This document shows, in pieces, positions 5,062 to 7,042 of a stretch of 7,042 nucleotides of DNA (its first letter is position 1; the number at the start of each line of letters is the position of its first letter). Origin of the DNA: Clostridiales bacterium (lineage in GTDB: Bacteria > Bacillota > Sulfobacillia > UBA995); assembly GCA_003517845.1 (NCBI GenBank), contig DOZU01000015.1, positions 1 through 7,042 of the forward strand. Reading direction: 5' to 3'. Position numbers and translations under genes: made by a program. The notes beneath the pieces are model-generated. The model was not told the DNA's origin and searched no databases. It saw only the letters and a list, made by a program, of their open reading frames with translations.

Positions 5062-6141
5062 CTACTCATTGCAGGCGCGTTCCCGTGGGAACACGATGAC
5101 GTGCGCCGCATCGATATTCATGCGGACTCTGGTCCCCGGCGCCAGGGTGCGCGTAGAACTCTTCAGCGAGTGGATCTTGAGGCCGCCAGGTAACGTCAGT
5201 TCATACAGCACGGACGCTCCCAGGAAGCGGACGCCGCTGATGCTGGCCGGCCCGTCGGGGTCGACGGTGAAGTCGACATCATCGGGCCGGATCATCACTT
5301 CCACCGGCTGTCCCGCCTCCCAACCGGGCCCCGTAAGGGGAAAGGTGCCGATGGCCGCGGCCACCCCCTGGCCTGCCACCACTCCGGGCACGAAGTCCGC
5401 CTTGCCCACGAAGTCGGCCACGAAACGGGTGGCCGGCCGGTGGTACACTTCAGGGGGCGTCCCCACTTGCTGCAGGCATCCCCGGTCGAGCACCCCGACC
5501 CGGTCCGACAAGGCGAAGGCCTCCTCCTGCTCGTGAGTGACCAGGATGGTGGTGGTACCGCGTTCCTTGAGGATGCGCCTCGTCTCGGTTCGGAGTTCCT
5601 CGCGAAGGTCTGCGTCGAGGTTGGAGAAGGGTTCGTCCAGCAGCATCACCCGGGGAGCGGGTGCCAACGAACGCGCGAGCGCCACTCGCTGGCACTGCCC
5701 GCCGGACAGCTCATGGGGATAACGGGCATCCAGTCTTTCCAGTCCCACCAGGGCGAGGAGTTCGGCCACGCGAAGCCGCATCGCTTGCCGCGGCCATCCC
5801 TTCAAGCCGAAACCCACGTTCTGGGCCACGGTGAGGTGGGGGAACAGCGCATAATCTTGAAAGACGATACCCACTGCCCGTCGTTCGGGGCTGACCCAGC
5901 ATTGACCCCCGGCAACCACGTCGTCGCCGATGACGATCGCGCCTCGATCCGGCCGCTCGAGTCCGGCTATCAGCCGCAAGGTGGTGGTCTTGCCGCACCC
6001 GGAAGGCCCGAGGATGGAGAAGAACTCGCCCGCTTCAATGCTAAAGTTCAGGTCGGAAACCGCACGTAAGCCGCCGAAGGAGCGAGAAACTCCCCTTAGC
6101 TCGACGCGGGTAGAAGTCCGGTCATCGCCGACTACCGCCAT
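5062..6141 (-). CDS. fbpC: ABC transporter ATPase, ferric-iron (FbpC) type
   Basis: Cytoplasmic ATPase that powers import through the permease encoded just upstream, probably of Fe3+. ATG at 6141 follows GGGAGGT (6157-6151) at 9-base spacing and starts 8 bases after the permease stop; the longer frame reaching 6264 overlaps the permease and is rejected. The product is 359 residues. Motifs: Walker A GPSGCGKT (45-52), Q-loop in FQDYALFPHLTV (Gln95), signature LSGGQCQRVALARSLA (145-160), Walker B VMLLDE (165-170), D-loop SNLD (173-176), switch His203 in THEQEEA. A regulatory TOBE-type beta domain fills about 240-355. The LLDEPFSNLDADLREELR and HRPATRFVADFVG segments resemble iron (FbpC) ATPases, but PotA-, thiamine- or phosphonate-type relatives cannot be ruled out from the ATPase alone. 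Cys150 after the signature replaces the more usual Gln. I saw no good terminator in the 107 bases beyond its stop (4955-5061). Confidence 0.9.
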   Translation of the reverse strand: MAVVGDDRTSTRVELRGVSRSFGGLRAVSDLNFSIEAGEFFSILGPSGCGKTTTLRLIAGLERPDRGAIVIGDDVVAGGQCWVSPERRAVGIVFQDYALFPHLTVAQNVGFGLKGWPRQAMRLRVAELLALVGLERLDARYPHELSGGQCQRVALARSLAPAPRVMLLDEPFSNLDADLREELRTETRRILKERGTTTILVTHEQEEAFALSDRVGVLDRGCLQQVGTPPEVYHRPATRFVADFVGKADFVPGVVAGQGVAAAIGTFPLTGPGWEAGQPVEVMIRPDDVDFTVDPDGPASISGVRFLGASVLYELTLPGGLKIHSLKSSTRTLAPGTRVRMNIDAAHVIVFPRERACNE

Positions 6142-6149
6142 CGCTTCGC

Positions 6150-7042
6150 CTACCTCCCTGCCGCGGCCCGGGTCAAGAGGACGACCGGCAGGAGGCCCAC
6201 CACCACGATGGCCAGGGCCGGCAACGCTGCTCCCGTCCATAGCGATTCGGCCGCCATCTGCCACACCCAGGTCGCCAGCGTGTCGTAGCCGAACGGTCGG
6301 AGCATCACCGTGATCGGCAGTTCCTTCATTACGTCAACGAAAACCAGGGCCGCGCCGCCGATCAGTCCCGGCGCCGCCAGCGGCAGGTGGATCTGCGCGA
6401 GGACCCTCCAGGGGCCCGCCCCCAGGACCCTCGCCGCCAGGCTGACATTGGGGCGGATCTTCTCCAGGGCGGCTTCGGTGCTGTGATAGGCCACGGCGAG
6501 GAAGCGGGCCACATAGCCATACGTCAACCCGATCAGCGAACCGGTAAGCACCAGGCCCACGGTGACACCCGCCCAGCGCTCCAGGACCCGGTTGAGGGCG
6601 TGATCGAGCGGGGTCAACGTGAGGAGGATGCCCACCGCGAAAACGGCCCCGGGCACCGCATAGCCGGTGGTGGCCAGCATGGCCAGGCCCCGCGCCGCCT
6701 TGCCGCCGCCGAGCCGCGCCCCGCCGGCCAGGATGAGGGCGAGCACCACTGCCACCGCCGCCGCCAATCCCGACAACAGCAGGCTGTTGAACGCAAGCTC
6801 AAGGTAAACGCGACCCGCGCCCGCGGAAAGGTGGGCGACCTCCAACACTGCCCAGCCCGCCAACTGGGCCAAGGGGATCAAGAAGGCGGCCCCCACCACC
6901 AGGGCGCATATAGCCGTCAGGGCCCATTTGCCCCCACCCGCGAGTTGCATGCGGGGAAGCCCCGGAGACCTGCCGCCCGCTTCGTGGTAGCGAGTCCGCC
7001 CGCGGAGCGACCTCTCCATCGTTATCGCCGCGAGGGCGAGGA
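6150..7042 (-). CDS. fbpB: ABC transporter permease, ferric-iron (FbpB) type, C-terminal 297 residues (5' end outside window)
   Basis: Inner-membrane permease of the same importer. The frame stays open past the ATG at 7019 to the window edge (LALAAIT precedes that Met), and FbpB permeases are about 500-550 residues with two fused six-helix domains, so what is seen is the linker plus the second domain. After the basic cytoplasmic linker ERSLRGRTRYHEAGG come about six hydrophobic segments; between the fourth and fifth is the EAA-type ATPase-coupling loop AARVLGAGPWRVLAQIHLPL. It is followed by VDVMKELPITVMLRPFGYDTLATWVWQMA, a stretch characteristic of iron(III) permeases of this family, which supports iron as substrate. 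It ends 8 bases before the ATPase start, so the two are translated from one operon. The binding protein gene is probably off the right edge. Confidence 0.9.
   Translation of the reverse strand, partial: LALAAITMERSLRGRTRYHEAGGRSPGLPRMQLAGGGKWALTAICALVVGAAFLIPLAQLAGWAVLEVAHLSAGAGRVYLELAFNSLLLSGLAAAVAVVLALILAGGARLGGGKAARGLAMLATTGYAVPGAVFAVGILLTLTPLDHALNRVLERWAGVTVGLVLTGSLIGLTYGYVARFLAVAYHSTEAALEKIRPNVSLAARVLGAGPWRVLAQIHLPLAAPGLIGGAALVFVDVMKELPITVMLRPFGYDTLATWVWQMAAESLWTGAALPALAIVVVGLLPVVLLTRAAAGR

Noticed and set aside
6142..6264. Longer ATPase start at 6264
   Set aside because: It overlaps the permease coding region and adds 41 low-complexity residues; ATG 6141 has a good ribosome site and begins just before the ABC domain.

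Overview
The window is a GC-rich bacterial chromosome segment (roughly two thirds G+C by eye). It has strong Shine-Dalgarno sequences, frequent GTG starts, sigma70-type promoters and a tRNA gene with an encoded CCA end. The gene content (acyl-CoA dehydrogenase, enoyl-CoA hydratase, and a corrinoid-type methyltetrahydrofolate methyltransferase) would suit an anaerobe that joins acyl-CoA beta-oxidation to one-carbon/corrinoid metabolism, such as a high-GC Bacillota-like lineage. That placement is a weak inference; no gene here fixes the taxon.

Left part, plus strand (1-2752): the 3' part of an acyl-CoA dehydrogenase gene, a 178-base gap holding a GC-rich hairpin, a complete enoyl-CoA hydratase, and a methyltetrahydrofolate:corrinoid methyltransferase-like protein 33 bases further on. 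The first two perform successive steps of acyl-CoA oxidation. The third belongs to one-carbon metabolism and probably shares the hydratase transcript.

Centre (2749-4358): a near-consensus sigma70 promoter overlaps the methyltransferase stop codon and drives mgtE, a CBS-domain magnesium channel. About 260 bases of leader separate promoter from gene. The leader can form several stems, contains a short Pro/Ser/Asp-rich reading frame with an excellent ribosome site, and ends in a 10-bp hairpin terminator placed before mgtE. This is the layout of a transcription-attenuation control region. The conserved M-box blocks I know from magnesium riboswitches were not found, which makes it the most interesting part of the window.

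Right part: a minus-strand tRNA-Arg(CCG) gene with its own promoter and downstream hairpin; a plus-strand remnant of a VapC-like PIN-domain toxin lacking its N-terminal half; then, on the minus strand, the end of a ferric-iron-type (Fbp) ABC importer operon. The permease continues beyond the right edge and the ATPase follows it by 8 bases. The substrate-binding protein is not in the window.
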